DNA of 64,000 nt. Source: Xanthomonas sp. 3793 (GTDB lineage: Bacteria > Pseudomonadota > Gammaproteobacteria > Xanthomonadales > Xanthomonadaceae). Position numbers and translations under genes: made by a program. Positions 43,535 to 53,370 of this stretch are shown piece after piece (positions within the stretch are counted from its first letter, which is position 1; every line of letters starts with the position of its first letter). The stretch lies in NCBI RefSeq assembly GCF_024806835.1, contig NZ_JANTYU010000005.1, positions 241,959-305,958 on the forward strand. The letters run 5' to 3'. A model generated the notes under the pieces. It saw nothing but the letters and a program-made list of their open reading frames with translations, searched no databases and was not told the origin of the DNA.

Positions 43535-43897
43535 ATGACACGACTTGTATTCACTTGCATTGCATTGCTGCTGTCTGCATGCCTGAGCTGCTCTGCACAC
43601 GCAACGGCCTCACTTTCTTTCGAAGAAAGTGGGTACTCCATAATGTTTGAAGTCGGGCGCAGCACCCCACCAGTGATCGCCAGTCTTCGCTTCAACGCGC
43701 CTGGCGACAGCGAGGGCGTGTGGTTGCGGAGCGGGTTCCAGGTCAAGACGTTCGATACCAAGCGCAGAATACTCCGCCTGATTTACACGGGACACGACAA
43801 GCGTGTTCCGCCATTTACCCTGGTCGTGCTCGCCAACAAGTCGACACTTACCGTGGAAGGCAAGCAGATCAACTCCGCCTTCAGTTGGGAGATGTAA
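43535..43897 (+). CDS. Small exported protein of unknown function
   Basis: A 120-residue protein with a signal peptide (LVFTCIALLLSACLSCSAHA); the Cys residues could support lipoprotein processing, but the lipobox is not ideal. The mature part is beta-rich (SLSFEESGYSIMFEVGRST, ILRLIYTGHDKRVPPFTLVV, STLTVEGKQINSAF). I recognise no family. It has its own upstream region and no co-oriented neighbour. Confidence 0.6.
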   Translation: MTRLVFTCIALLLSACLSCSAHATASLSFEESGYSIMFEVGRSTPPVIASLRFNAPGDSEGVWLRSGFQVKTFDTKRRILRLIYTGHDKRVPPFTLVVLANKSTLTVEGKQINSAFSWEM

Positions 43898-44077
43898 GCG
43901 CGCGAGGCCAGCAACGGAGGCGACGCTTCATCCGGTGATCGCTTGCCGTCTGCAATCACACAGTCTTGACTCAGCGCGTGATTTGCACCGGCGGCCGGCT
44001 CCTCTGCCTCAACGCACAGTGCAAACGCACACCGTCTTGGCCTGAAGAAAATGCAATCGCAGGCGAATGCAAACTAG

Positions 44078-46264
44078 CTACACCACCGTCAAATTCGCGT
44101 ACGCCATCACCAGCCACTTGGCACCGACTTCGTCGAACTGCACCTGCACGCGGGCATGCGCACCGGCGCCTTCGTAGTCGACGACCACGCCGCCACCGAA
44201 GGTAGGGTGCTCGACGTTGGCACCGAGTTTGATCGGCGCGGTCTCCACGATTCCGTGCACCGGGCCGCCACGCGCTGCGCCCAGCGAGGCGGTGCGCGAG
44301 ACCTGCACCTTGGGGCGCACTTCGTTCAACAACTCGCGTGGAATCTCGCGCAGGAACCGCGACGGGACGTTGTAGTTGTCCTGGCCGTGGATGCGTCGCG
44401 ATTCGGCGTAGCACAGCACCAGCTTCTGGCGCGCGCGGGTAATGCCCACATACGCCAGGCGCCGCTCTTCTTCCAGCCGGCCGCTTTCTTCCAGCGAACG
44501 CGCGCTCGGGAACAGGCCATCTTCCAGGCCGACCAGAAACACGATGGGGAATTCCAGACCCTTGGCCGAATGCAGCGTCATCAGCTGCACGCCTTCTTCG
44601 CCGGCCTGTGCCTGGCCTTCGCCGGCTTCCAGCGAGGCGTAGGCCAGAAACGCGACCAGCTCGGTCATGCCCTGGCTGTCTTCGTCATCGGGCCGAGTGA
44701 AGCGCGAGGCCACCGACACCAGTTCGTCCAGGTTCTCGGTGCGCGATTCCGAATCCAGCCCGCCGCGGCTTTCCTTGGCCCAATGCTCGCGCAGGCCCGA
44801 GCGCATCAGCACATGGTCGATGCGTTCGGCCAATTCCATTTCGCCGGTTTCGGCGTGCAGCTGGCCGACCAGGCTCAGGAAGGTGGCCAAGGCATTGCGC
44901 GCACGTGCGGCCAGACCGTTTTCCTGCGTGGCCAGCATCGCCGCTTCCCACAACGACAGCGCGTTGGCGCGTGCCAGGCGGCGCACTTCGTCCAGCGTAC
45001 GGTCGCCGATGCCGCGCGTGGGCGTATTGACCGCGCGCTCGAACGCGGCGTCGTCGCTGCGATTGGTGAGCAGGCGAAGGTACGCCAGCGCATCCTTGAT
45101 TTCGGCACGCTCGAAAAAGCGCATGCCGCCGTACACGCGGTACGGCAATTGCTCGGAAATCAGTGCCTCTTCCAGCGCGCGCGACTGCGCGTTACTGCGA
45201 TACAGCACCGCCACTTCGCCGTAGCTGCCGCCGTCGCGCACCCACTGGCGCGCGCGCTCCACCGCGTAGCGCGCCTCGTCGACCTCGTTGTAGGCCGCGT
45301 ACAGATCGATCGGGTCGCCATCGCCGGAATCGGTCCACAGCTGCTTGCCGATGCGGTCCGGATTGTGCGCGATCACCGCATTGGCCGCGCCCAGGATGTT
45401 GGCGCTGGAGCGGTAGTTCTGCTCCAGCCGCACGGTCTGCGCGCCGGGGAAATCCTTGAGGAACTTCTGCACGTTCTCGACCTTGGCACCGCGCCAGCCA
45501 TAGATGGCCTGGTCGTCGTCGCCGACCACGAACACGTGCCCGGTCTCGCCGGCGAGCACGCGCACGAAGGCGTACTGGATGGCGTTGGTGTCCTGGAACT
45601 CGTCGACCAGGATCTCGCGGAAGCGCGCACGGTAATGCGCCAGCAAGGCCGGAGTGTCGCGCAGCAGTTCGTGCGCGCGCAGCAGCAGCTCTGCGAAATC
45701 CAGCAGGCCGGAGCGGTCGCAGCGTTCCTGGTAGGCCGCGTACACCTGCCGGCGTACCTCGGTCCAGTCGTCGTTGGGCTCGGGCTGGATATGCTGCGGA
45801 CGGCGGCCCTCGTCCTTCTGCTCGTTGATCCACCAGCTCATCTGCTTGGGCGGATACTTGCTCTCGTCCAGTTCCAGCGCCTGCACCACGCGCTTGACCA
45901 GCCGCAGCTGGTCGTCGCTGTCCATGACCTGGAAACCTTCGGGCAGCCGCGCGTCCTGCCAATGCAAACGCAGCAGCCGATGCGCCAGCCCGTGGAAGGT
46001 GCCGATCCACATGCCGCGGCTGCCGTTACGCAACTGCAGGTCGGTGCGGTGGCGCATTTCGCCGGCGGCCTTGTTGGTGAAGGTCACCGCAAAGATGCCG
46101 TGGTTGGGCACGCCCTGGACTTCGTTGAGCCAGGCGATGCGATGGATCAGCACGCGCGTCTTGCCGGAGCCGGCGCCGGCCAGCACGAGGTAATGCCCCG
46201 GCGGCGCGGAAACGGCCTCGCGCTGGGCGGGGTTTAAATGATCGAGCAAATGAGAGACATCCAC
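44078..46264 (-). CDS. uvrD: DNA helicase II UvrD
   Basis: A 728-residue superfamily 1A 3'-5' helicase acting in nucleotide excision and mismatch repair. All motifs are present: LVLAGAGSGKTRVLIHRI, FTNKAAGEM, LVDEFQDTNAIQY, VGDDDQAIYGWRGA, RLEQNYRSS, VQLMTLHSAKGLEFPIVFLV and AYVGITRARQKLVL. Length is normal. The start codon is GTG at 46264, directly before DVSHLLDHLNPAQREAV, the usual N-terminus; no ATG lies ahead of it. Confidence 0.96.
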   Translation of the reverse strand: MDVSHLLDHLNPAQREAVSAPPGHYLVLAGAGSGKTRVLIHRIAWLNEVQGVPNHGIFAVTFTNKAAGEMRHRTDLQLRNGSRGMWIGTFHGLAHRLLRLHWQDARLPEGFQVMDSDDQLRLVKRVVQALELDESKYPPKQMSWWINEQKDEGRRPQHIQPEPNDDWTEVRRQVYAAYQERCDRSGLLDFAELLLRAHELLRDTPALLAHYRARFREILVDEFQDTNAIQYAFVRVLAGETGHVFVVGDDDQAIYGWRGAKVENVQKFLKDFPGAQTVRLEQNYRSSANILGAANAVIAHNPDRIGKQLWTDSGDGDPIDLYAAYNEVDEARYAVERARQWVRDGGSYGEVAVLYRSNAQSRALEEALISEQLPYRVYGGMRFFERAEIKDALAYLRLLTNRSDDAAFERAVNTPTRGIGDRTLDEVRRLARANALSLWEAAMLATQENGLAARARNALATFLSLVGQLHAETGEMELAERIDHVLMRSGLREHWAKESRGGLDSESRTENLDELVSVASRFTRPDDEDSQGMTELVAFLAYASLEAGEGQAQAGEEGVQLMTLHSAKGLEFPIVFLVGLEDGLFPSARSLEESGRLEEERRLAYVGITRARQKLVLCYAESRRIHGQDNYNVPSRFLREIPRELLNEVRPKVQVSRTASLGAARGGPVHGIVETAPIKLGANVEHPTFGGGVVVDYEGAGAHARVQVQFDEVGAKWLVMAYANLTVV

Positions 46265-46380
46265 CGGCGCATTTTACCGGTTGTGGCGTCGCTGCGGCTG
46301 AGATTGCGATGAAGCGGTTGGGATTGCTGCCCCCATTCGCCCTTCGGGCACCTTCCCCCGCAGGCGGGAGAAGGGAGAAG

Positions 46381-46632
46381 GCAGGCCGCTGGTTGCTCTG
46401 TCACCTACAAGAGAAGGCAGGCCGCTGGTTGCTCTGTCACCTGCAAGAGAAGGCAGGCCGCTGGTTGCTCTGTCACCTGCAAGAGAAGGCAGGCCGCTGG
46501 TTGCTCTGTCACCTGCAAGAGAAGGCAGGACATTGGTTGATCTGCCGCTTGCGAGAGAAGCCAGGACGTTGATTACTCTGCCGCTTGCAGGAGAAGCCAG
46601 CACGTTGGATGTTTTCCCGCCTGCAAGGGAGC
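46381..46632. repeat. 36-bp tandem repeat (minisatellite), about seven units
   Basis: Units begin at 46381, 46417, 46453, 46489, 46525, 46561 and 46597. The first four are nearly identical and the later ones diverge; a trace of an eighth unit begins at 46633. The unit starts GCAGGCCGCTGGTTGCTCTG. Because 36 is a multiple of three, frames stay open on both strands and give 12-residue repeats, but no start or family supports translation. The array sits between two CCCGCAGGCGGG/CCCGCCTGCGGG palindromes. The rest of 46265-46848 is non-coding. Confidence 0.92.
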
Positions 46633-46848
46633 GCAGGCAGATGCTTGCCGTGGCAGAGCCCCTCTCCCGCCTGCGGGAGAGGGGTTGGGGTGAGGGCACG
46701 AGGCGCAGCCACGACGCAGTGCATGCGGGTCACCCGAGGCTTTGCTCGCACCCTCATCGGGCGCTAAGGGTCGCCTTCGCCCATCGAAGAGGCCAATGTC
46801 GCGGCCGGAGACGCCAGCCAAGCTGCTTTTCCTGTCCCCACACGCCTA

Positions 46849-48237
46849 TCAGCGCTCCAGCAGCACATCGCGCGCGATCGCCGCTGCCTGCTCACGCAAC
46901 TCCGGCACCGCCAGGCTCTCCCACAGCGCGCCGATGCGCAGGCTGCCGATCACCCGCAGGCGCGGGTTCGTCTGACCGTCGGCATTGATCAGGCTGCCAT
47001 CGGCAGCGGTGTCAACGCCGATGCCGTGCGGGCCGGCCATCGCGATGCCTTGCCCCAGCAACTGCTGCAGCAACGGGTTTCGCATTGCCTGCACGCGCAT
47101 TTCCACGCCGGTGGCATTGACCAGCGTCTGCACGTCCAGCTGCAATGCATGCCCGGCACGGGCAGCGCCCGCACTTACGCGCACGCATGCACCGACCTCA
47201 AATGCCACATCCAGCCGCGCGCGATGCAGCTGCAGTTGCCCGCGCGCCTGCATCGCCTGCAACTGCGCATGCACCGGCGCGGCAATGCGATGGCGATGCA
47301 CATCCCAGTAACGCACCACATGCCGCAGGAAACGGCGCTGATCGGCTACGGACAAGGTCTGCCACAAGGCCTGGCTCAGGGGCCGGATGCGTTCCATCAC
47401 CCCCTGCCACGGCAGCCCCTGCGCCAGCGCCAGGCGGGCGTGCCGGCGCAACGCGCGCATGCGCGCACGCAACGGCAGCGCCAGCAGCGCTTGCGGGTCG
47501 AACGCGGCCACCGCGCCATGCGCATGCGGCAAGGGCAACAGCCCGTGCCGCGACACCACATGCACCGCGCCGCGATGGGCCTGCGCAGCCAGCGTCACCA
47601 CCGTGTCGGCCATGCTCAGGCCGGAGCCGACGATGCACACCGCGGCGTCCTGCGGCAACGCGGCCACCGCCTCGGTGTCCCAGGCTTCCACCCGCTGCGC
47701 AGCCGACAGGCCGGTGGCGCCACGCAGCGGCAACGGGCGCAGCGCGTTGCCAACCGCAAGCACCACTGCGGCGGCCTGCAGCGTGTGCCCGTCGTCCAGG
47801 TGCAACAGCGCACCGTCTGCGTTGGGCTGCAAGGTCTGCACGCGTGCGGTACGCACGATCAGGGCAGCAGGGCTGGTCGCACGCGCGACCTGCAGACGGT
47901 CGCGTAGATAAGGCGCGTAATGCCTGCGCCCGACGAACTGTTGCGGCAGCTGCGTATCGTCCAGCTCCGGGCAAGATGCGTGCGCACGCAGATAGTCGAC
48001 AAAATCCTGCGGCGCATCCACCAGCGCACTCATGCGCGCGGCCGGCACATTGAGCAGGTGTTCGGGACGCGTGGTGGAATACGCCACGCCCTCGCCCAGC
48101 AACGGGTGCGGCTCGATCAACACGATCCGTCGCAGCTCTGCGGCCTGACGCAACAGTTGCAGCGCCACCAGCACACCGGATGCGCCACCGCCGACGATGG
48201 CGATCGTTGCATCGCCGGGATCACGCACTGGATTCAT
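46849..48237 (-). CDS. FAD/NAD(P)-binding oxidoreductase-like protein
   Basis: A 462-residue flavoprotein-like protein. The N-terminal dinucleotide-binding motif is IAIVGGGASGVLVALQLL, then LIEPHPLLGEGVAYST and HLLNVPAARMSAL. A second motif, VCIVGSGLSMADTVVTLA, lies near residue 200, and VNATGVEMRVQ near 375. This is the pattern of the NAD_binding_9 group, which includes uncharacterised hydroxylase- or oxidoreductase-like proteins. The substrate is unknown and no pathway partner lies next to it. Confidence 0.82.
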   Translation of the reverse strand: MNPVRDPGDATIAIVGGGASGVLVALQLLRQAAELRRIVLIEPHPLLGEGVAYSTTRPEHLLNVPAARMSALVDAPQDFVDYLRAHASCPELDDTQLPQQFVGRRHYAPYLRDRLQVARATSPAALIVRTARVQTLQPNADGALLHLDDGHTLQAAAVVLAVGNALRPLPLRGATGLSAAQRVEAWDTEAVAALPQDAAVCIVGSGLSMADTVVTLAAQAHRGAVHVVSRHGLLPLPHAHGAVAAFDPQALLALPLRARMRALRRHARLALAQGLPWQGVMERIRPLSQALWQTLSVADQRRFLRHVVRYWDVHRHRIAAPVHAQLQAMQARGQLQLHRARLDVAFEVGACVRVSAGAARAGHALQLDVQTLVNATGVEMRVQAMRNPLLQQLLGQGIAMAGPHGIGVDTAADGSLINADGQTNPRLRVIGSLRIGALWESLAVPELREQAAAIARDVLLER

Positions 48238-48403
48238 TGCGGCATTGTAGGCGATGGCTGCGCCGGACCCCCGATCGCCGCGTCCCGGCTGCGCAGACGC
48301 CTCGCCGGCCGGCCCTGGGCTTGCCAGGTTTCCACGCGCCCAGCATCACCAGCGCTTACGATTGGCTGCGCACGCTCGGCAAAGGCTCTGGGAGGCCCAC
48401 AGC

Positions 48404-48799
48404 ATGTCTGTTGCATTGGTCAGGCTCATCGTCTACGTCCACGATGTCGCGGCAATCAAGGCCTTCTACCAGGCCCATTTCTCACTCCCCGTCCTCGAAG
48501 AGATCGCCGATCAGTGGGTCGTCCTGGCCGCAGGGCAGATCGAGCTGGCGCTGCACCTGGTCGGCGACAGCTACCGCCAGTTGCCGGCATCGCCGGCATC
48601 GGACCCGCCACGGCCGGCGGCAGGCTCCACCACGAAGCTGGTGTTTGCCATCACCTCGGACCTGGCGGCCCATCGCGAGCAACGCCGCAGCGCAGGCGTC
48701 CCGGTGGGCGAGCTCAAACGCTACGCCGGCTTTGCTTACCAGATGTACGACGGCCGCGACCCGGAGGGCAACGTCTTCCAGGTGATGCGCCTGGACTGA
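48404..48799 (+). CDS. VOC-superfamily (glyoxalase/bleomycin-resistance-like) protein
   Basis: A 131-residue protein of the vicinal-oxygen-chelate fold. It begins ALVRLIVYVHDVAAIKAFYQ and ends MYDGRDPEGNVFQVMRL, the typical beta-alpha-beta-beta-beta halves with the final Glu of the metal site. GGAGG precedes ATG 48404. It is convergent with the cardiolipin synthase gene, whose stop is 11 nt away. The substrate is unknown. Confidence 0.8.
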   Translation: MSVALVRLIVYVHDVAAIKAFYQAHFSLPVLEEIADQWVVLAAGQIELALHLVGDSYRQLPASPASDPPRPAAGSTTKLVFAITSDLAAHREQRRSAGVPVGELKRYAGFAYQMYDGRDPEGNVFQVMRLD

Positions 48800-48809
48800 C
48801 GTAAGGCCG

Positions 48810-50225
48810 CTACATCAATGCATCGGCCAGGCGTGCGATGCCTTCGCGGCTGCGGCGCCAGGCCGGACGGCGGCGCCACTGTTCCAGGTCCAGCGCACGC
48901 GCATTGGCCAGATAATCCTGTTCGATCTCGCGTAGCCGCTGCACCACGCCCCGGTCGTAGCAGAGCATGCCGATCTCGGCATTGAGCGCGAACGAGCGGA
49001 TGTCCAGATTGATCGAGCCGACCAGGGCGATGTCCTGGTCCATGCTCAGATGTTTGGCATGCAGGAAGTGGGGACGGTATAGCGCAATCTTCACCCCACA
49101 GCGCAGCAACTCCTCGAAATACGCTTCCTGCGCCCATGCCGCCAGGACCTGGTTGTTGCTCTCCGACAGGATCAGCTGCACATCCACGCCCGAGACCGCG
49201 GCGATGCGTAGCGCACTCAGCAAGGCTTCGTCGGGAACGAAGTACGGCGTCACCAGCACCACCTTGCGCCGCGCCAGATGGATCACCGCATTGATCGCAT
49301 CACGCGCGTTTTCGAACGGATATGCCGGCCCGCTGGGCAACAGCTGGGTGGCGATGTTGGCCTCACATACCGGCGCATCCGGCCAGACATCCAGCCGCTG
49401 GCCGGTTTCGGTGAACCAGTCGCTGGCGAACACCGCTTCCAGATGATTGACCACCGGCCCGCGCACACGCGCCACCAGCTCGCGATTGGGCACACCGTCG
49501 ATGAAGCCGGCGTCGGCCAGATTCTGCGAGCCGACAAAGCCCACCTGGTTGTCGATCACCGCGATCTTGCGGTGATTGCGCAGATCCATGCGCCCGCTGC
49601 GGCGCCAGCGCAGGCCACCGGGCAGCACCGCCAACACCTCGATGCCCTCGGCCTGCAGGCGCTTGCGATAACGCCGCAGGCCGCGCTTGGCGCCCACCGC
49701 ATCGAGCAGCACGCGGCAGCACACGCCGCGCGCGCTTGCCCGTTGCAACGCTGCCACCACCGCATCGCCCACCGCATCGTCGAACATCAGGTAATACAGC
49801 AGATGCACGCGCTGTTCGGCCGCATCGATCGCAGTGATCAGGGCCTGCAGCGACTGCGCGTAGTCGTCGAGCAATTCCACCGCATTGCCCAGGGTCGGCA
49901 TGAAATCGCCCTGCCGTTCGATCAGCGGCACCACCTCGGCGCTGCTGGTATCGGCCTGCGGCGTCCAGCGCAACGCATGCAAGGGCAGCTGCTGTTCGCG
50001 GATCACCTGCGAGGCGGTGGCCTGTCGCTCCACGCGCAGCCGCGACACCCACGGTTGGCCGAGCAGCAGATACAGCGGCAGGCCGGCCACCGGCACAAAC
50101 CCGATCAGCAACAACCAGCTGCGCGCCGCGCCGGGGGTGGTGCGGCTGGGAATCCATAGCAGCGCCGCCAGGCGGATCGCCCAGTCCAGTGCCAGCAGCC
50201 AGGTGCCTTGCGACCAGTCGGGCAT
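48810..50225 (-). CDS. cls: Cardiolipin synthase, phospholipase-D type
   Basis: A 471-residue membrane enzyme that condenses two phosphatidylglycerols (or an alternative pair) into cardiolipin. Two N-terminal membrane helices (LLALDWAIRLAALLWIP and SWLLLIGFVPVAGLPLYLLL) precede two HKD catalytic motifs: HRKIAVID with GSQNLAD, and HAKHLSMD with GSINLDIRSF. ATG 50225 places the first helix at the N-terminus; the longer upstream frame runs into the regulator gene. Which of the Cls types (A, B or C) it is cannot be decided from sequence alone. Confidence 0.92.
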   Translation of the reverse strand: MPDWSQGTWLLALDWAIRLAALLWIPSRTTPGAARSWLLLIGFVPVAGLPLYLLLGQPWVSRLRVERQATASQVIREQQLPLHALRWTPQADTSSAEVVPLIERQGDFMPTLGNAVELLDDYAQSLQALITAIDAAEQRVHLLYYLMFDDAVGDAVVAALQRASARGVCCRVLLDAVGAKRGLRRYRKRLQAEGIEVLAVLPGGLRWRRSGRMDLRNHRKIAVIDNQVGFVGSQNLADAGFIDGVPNRELVARVRGPVVNHLEAVFASDWFTETGQRLDVWPDAPVCEANIATQLLPSGPAYPFENARDAINAVIHLARRKVVLVTPYFVPDEALLSALRIAAVSGVDVQLILSESNNQVLAAWAQEAYFEELLRCGVKIALYRPHFLHAKHLSMDQDIALVGSINLDIRSFALNAEIGMLCYDRGVVQRLREIEQDYLANARALDLEQWRRRPAWRRSREGIARLADALM

Positions 50226-50238
50226 CAGCGCTCCATGT

Positions 50239-51549
50239 TCATGATGAAGCCGATTCTGACCCGGCTGCGGGTAAACGCAACGGCGCAGTGCCTGCCGGCT
50301 GGATGCAATGGCGAAACGGGCCGGCATCTGCCGACCCAGGATGCACGCGCTCGGCGCACACCTGCCGCAGCGTCTGCACGAAGGCAGTCTGCGCACGCGT
50401 GGGGTGCCAGTCGCTGCGCGTGGTCATGCCGATCTGCCGACGCAAGCGCGGCCCGGCGCTGCCGATCTCGCACAACAGGCCGGCGCGGCGCTCGAACAGG
50501 AACTGGTCCCGCGACATCAGGGTCAGCCAGTCGTCTTCCAGCAGCAGCCCGCGCACGGTGAGCTCCGCACCGCATTCGATGCGTAGCGGCGGCGGCTGCA
50601 GCTGCCGATCGCGGAACATGCGTTCCCAGCGCTCGCGCACCGGCGTGCCCGCTGCGGCCATCACCCATGGGTAGTCGAGCAGCTGCGCAAAGGCGTACGC
50701 CTTGCCGGCCAACGGGTGCCCGCTGCGCGCCACGATCACCGGCTCGTCGTCGAACAGCGGCTCCTGCAGCACGTCGCGCACCGGCAACGGGTCGCGTAGC
50801 GCACCGATCAGCAGGTCCAGCCCGCCCTCGCGCAGATGCGCCAGCAACTGCGCATACGGGGCTTCGACCACGCTGATGCTGGCGGCCGGGTGCGCACGCG
50901 CAAACCGCGCCAGCGCCTGGGGCAGCAGGATCGCCCGCGCCAGCGGCATCACTCCCACCACCACCCGCCCGGCATCGTGCGAGCGCAGGGCGGCCACTTC
51001 GTCGAGCGCGGCACGCACCTCCGCCAGCGCCAGCCGCACCTGCCGCAGCAGCCGCTCCGCCACCGGCGTGGGCTGCATCGCCTTGCCGCGGCGCATGGTC
51101 AGCGGCACCTCGATCACATCGGCCAGTGCCTGCACTGCACGGTAGACCGCCGGCTGCGACACGCCCAGCTGCACCCCCGCCAGCGAATAGCTGCCTGCCA
51201 CGTCCACCGCCACCAGTGCCTGCAGCTGTCCCAACGACACCCGCCGCTCCAGACCGGGCCGCGCCGGCAGCCGCAGCGCACGTCGCGCCACCCGGATGCC
51301 ACGGTCCAGATGCGCCAGCGCGCGCGCGATCCGCGGTACCACCAACTGGGTGGCCTCGGTGGCGGCCATGCCGCCAGGCTGCCGCTCGAACAGCCGCACG
51401 CCCAGTTGCTGTTCCAGGCGGGCCACCGCCTGGGTCAGGGCCGGCTGCGACAGATTCACCTGCGGTGCGGCCGCACTGATGCTGCCAAGCCGGTGCACCA
51501 CGACCAGGGCATACAGATGGCGCAGGTTCGGTTCGGGCATCGGCGGCAT
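50239..51549 (-). CDS. LysR-type regulator with two tandem HTH domains, next to gallate-pathway genes
   Basis: A 436-residue regulator, about 130 residues longer than usual LysR proteins. A first winged HTH lies at residues 7-66 (LGSISAAAPQVNLSQPALTQ) and a second LysR-type HTH at about 104-163 (AGSYSLAGVQLGVSQPAVYR). An effector-binding domain follows from about 190 to 400, with a Ser/Pro-rich tail. It is transcribed divergently from the aldolase/tautomerase genes and is the likely pathway regulator, responding to gallate or a related acid. This inference rests on position. The gene starts 101 nt from the first enzyme gene. Confidence 0.85.
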   Translation of the reverse strand: MPPMPEPNLRHLYALVVVHRLGSISAAAPQVNLSQPALTQAVARLEQQLGVRLFERQPGGMAATEATQLVVPRIARALAHLDRGIRVARRALRLPARPGLERRVSLGQLQALVAVDVAGSYSLAGVQLGVSQPAVYRAVQALADVIEVPLTMRRGKAMQPTPVAERLLRQVRLALAEVRAALDEVAALRSHDAGRVVVGVMPLARAILLPQALARFARAHPAASISVVEAPYAQLLAHLREGGLDLLIGALRDPLPVRDVLQEPLFDDEPVIVARSGHPLAGKAYAFAQLLDYPWVMAAAGTPVRERWERMFRDRQLQPPPLRIECGAELTVRGLLLEDDWLTLMSRDQFLFERRAGLLCEIGSAGPRLRRQIGMTTRSDWHPTRAQTAFVQTLRQVCAERVHPGSADAGPFRHCIQPAGTAPLRLPAAGSESASS

Positions 51550-51650
51550 GCTCTAACTATAAGCAAAACCAATACGCATACCTCAAATGAATGTTGAGCT
51601 GGTTGACTCTTGCCGCTCAGACTCGGCGCAGCACTAACGAGGATGGATGG

Positions 51651-52322
51651 ATGAGCCAGGTCGTCACCCAGGTTGCGCGCACCCCGATCGCCCTCGCGGA
51701 CGGCCTGGCCCAGGCCGGCGTTGCCACGGTGCACGAGGCGCAGGGCCGCAGCGGCCTGTTGCATCACCGGTTGCGCCCGATCTACGCCGGCTGCCGCGTC
51801 GCCGGCACCGCCGTCACCGTCTCGGTTCCCCCGGGCGACAACTGGATGATGCACGTCGCCATCGAGCAACTGCAGCCCGGCGACGTGCTGGTGGTGGCGC
51901 CTACCAGCGACTGCTGCGACGGCTACTTCGGCGATCTGCTGGCCACCTCGGCGCAGGCGCGCGGCTGCCGCGGGCTGATCATCGATGCCGGTGTACGCGA
52001 CGTGCGCGACCTCACCGCCATGCAATTCCCGGCCTGGAGCCGCGCCGTCTGCGCGCAGGGCACCATCAAGGAGACGCTGGGCTCGGTCAACGTACCGCTG
52101 GTCTGCGCCGGACAGCTTGTCCAGCCAGGCGATGTCGTGGTGGCCGACGACGATGGCGTGTGCGTGGTGCCGCGCGCCACGGCGGCAGAGGTATTGGCCG
52201 AAGCGCAGGCCCGCGAAGCGCGCGAACTGATCAAGCGCGAGCGCCTGGCGCGCGGCGAACTGGGGCTGGATATCTACGCCATGCGCGAGCGTCTGGCCGC
52301 CAAGGGCCTGCGCTATGTCTGA
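51651..52322 (+). CDS. galC: 4-carboxy-4-hydroxy-2-oxoadipate aldolase / oxaloacetate decarboxylase
   Basis: A 223-residue RraA-like class II aldolase that splits 4-carboxy-4-hydroxy-2-oxoadipate into pyruvate and oxaloacetate, the last step of the gallate and protocatechuate-4,5 routes. The signature is [19 protein letters not shown] followed by AGVRDVRDL, providing the D-x20-RD metal and substrate site. It also has [21 protein letters not shown] 51651 is chosen over an upstream in-frame ATG because the family starts here. The stop overlaps the next gene by 8 nt. The family overlaps with RNase E inhibitor RraA proteins; the neighbours argue for the aldolase. Confidence 0.88.
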   Translation: MSQVVTQVARTPIALADGLAQAGVATVHEAQGRSGLLHHRLRPIYAGCRVAGTAVTVSVPPGDNWMMHVAIEQLQPGDVLVVAPTSDCCDGYFGDLLATSAQARGCRGLIIDAGVRDVRDLTAMQFPAWSRAVCAQGTIKETLGSVNVPLVCAGQLVQPGDVVVADDDGVCVVPRATAAEVLAEAQAREARELIKRERLARGELGLDIYAMRERLAAKGLRYV

Positions 52323-53370
52323 GCAGGTGCGCGCGATGTGGATGCGCGGCGGCACCTCCAAGGGCGGCTTTTTCCTGGCCGAGGACTTGCCCGTCGACAC
52401 CGCCGCACGCGATGCATTCCTGCTGCGCGCCTACGGCTCGCCGGACCTGCGTCAGATCGACGGCATGGGCGGCGCCGACCCGCTCACCTCCAAGGTGGCG
52501 GTGGTGTCGCGCTCCACACGCGCCGATGCCGATGTGGACTACCTGTTCTTGCAAGTGGCGGTCGAGCAGGCGCAGGTCAGCGATGCGCAGAACTGCGGCA
52601 ACATGCTGGCCGGGGTGGCCCCGTTCGCGCTGGAACGCGGCCTGCTGCCTACTCGCGACGGGCAGACCGACGTGCGCATCTTCATGCGCAACACCGGCAC
52701 CCTGGCAACGGCCACCGTACGCACGCCCGGTGGCCGGGTCACTTATGCGGGCGACGCGCGCATCGACGGCGTGCCGGGCACGGCCGCGCCCATTGCCTTG
52801 GCATTCGCCGGGATTGCAGGCGCTTCCTGCGGCACGCTGTTGCCGAGCGGGCACGCCGTGGACACGCTCGATGGCGTGGCGGTAACGCTGATCGACAACG
52901 GCATGCCATGCGTGGTGATGCGCGCCGGCGATCTCGGGATCAGCGGGTATGAAGATCGCGCCACGCTGGATGCACACGAGGTTCTCAAGGCGCGGCTGGA
53001 GTCCATTCGCCTGCAGGCCGGCCCCCTGATGCAGCTGGGCGATGTCAGCGCCGCGACCGTGCCGAAGATGATGCTGGTGGCCGCGCCGCGCAACGGTGGC
53101 GCGATCACCGTGCGCTCGTTCATCCCGCACCGCTGCCATGCCTCGATCGGCGTGCTCGGCGCCGTCACCGTCGCCACGGCCTGCCTGCTGCCGGAGTCGC
53201 CCGCGCATGCACTGGCGCTGCTGCCGGGCGGCAGCATCCAGCAGTTGGAGGTCGAGCACCCCAGCGGGACGACTGGCTGCGTCATCGAACGCGATGTACA
53301 CGGCGCGGTGGTACGCGCCGCAGTCGTCAGGACTGCACGCAAGTTGTTCGATGGGGTGGTGTTTGGGTGA
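52315..53370 (+). CDS. galD: 4-oxalomesaconate tautomerase (PrpF family)
   Basis: A 351-residue PrpF-like isomerase with two diaminopimelate-epimerase-like halves. Features are [19 protein letters not shown] at the N-terminus, [13 protein letters not shown] (catalytic Cys region), GKVTY-like [20 protein letters not shown], and HPSG-like [12 protein letters not shown] near the end. It should interconvert keto and enol forms of 4-oxalomesaconate. Other PrpF members act on aconitates, but linkage to the aldolase and hydratase supports this role. It overlaps galC by 8 nt. Confidence 0.88.
   Translation: MSEQVRAMWMRGGTSKGGFFLAEDLPVDTAARDAFLLRAYGSPDLRQIDGMGGADPLTSKVAVVSRSTRADADVDYLFLQVAVEQAQVSDAQNCGNMLAGVAPFALERGLLPTRDGQTDVRIFMRNTGTLATATVRTPGGRVTYAGDARIDGVPGTAAPIALAFAGIAGASCGTLLPSGHAVDTLDGVAVTLIDNGMPCVVMRAGDLGISGYEDRATLDAHEVLKARLESIRLQAGPLMQLGDVSAATVPKMMLVAAPRNGGAITVRSFIPHRCHASIGVLGAVTVATACLLPESPAHALALLPGGSIQQLEVEHPSGTTGCVIERDVHGAVVRAAVVRTARKLFDGVVFG

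Noticed and set aside
46381..46632. Possible CRISPR array (36-bp periodic repeat)
   Set aside because: The repeats are contiguous with no unique spacers, and there are no cas genes nearby.
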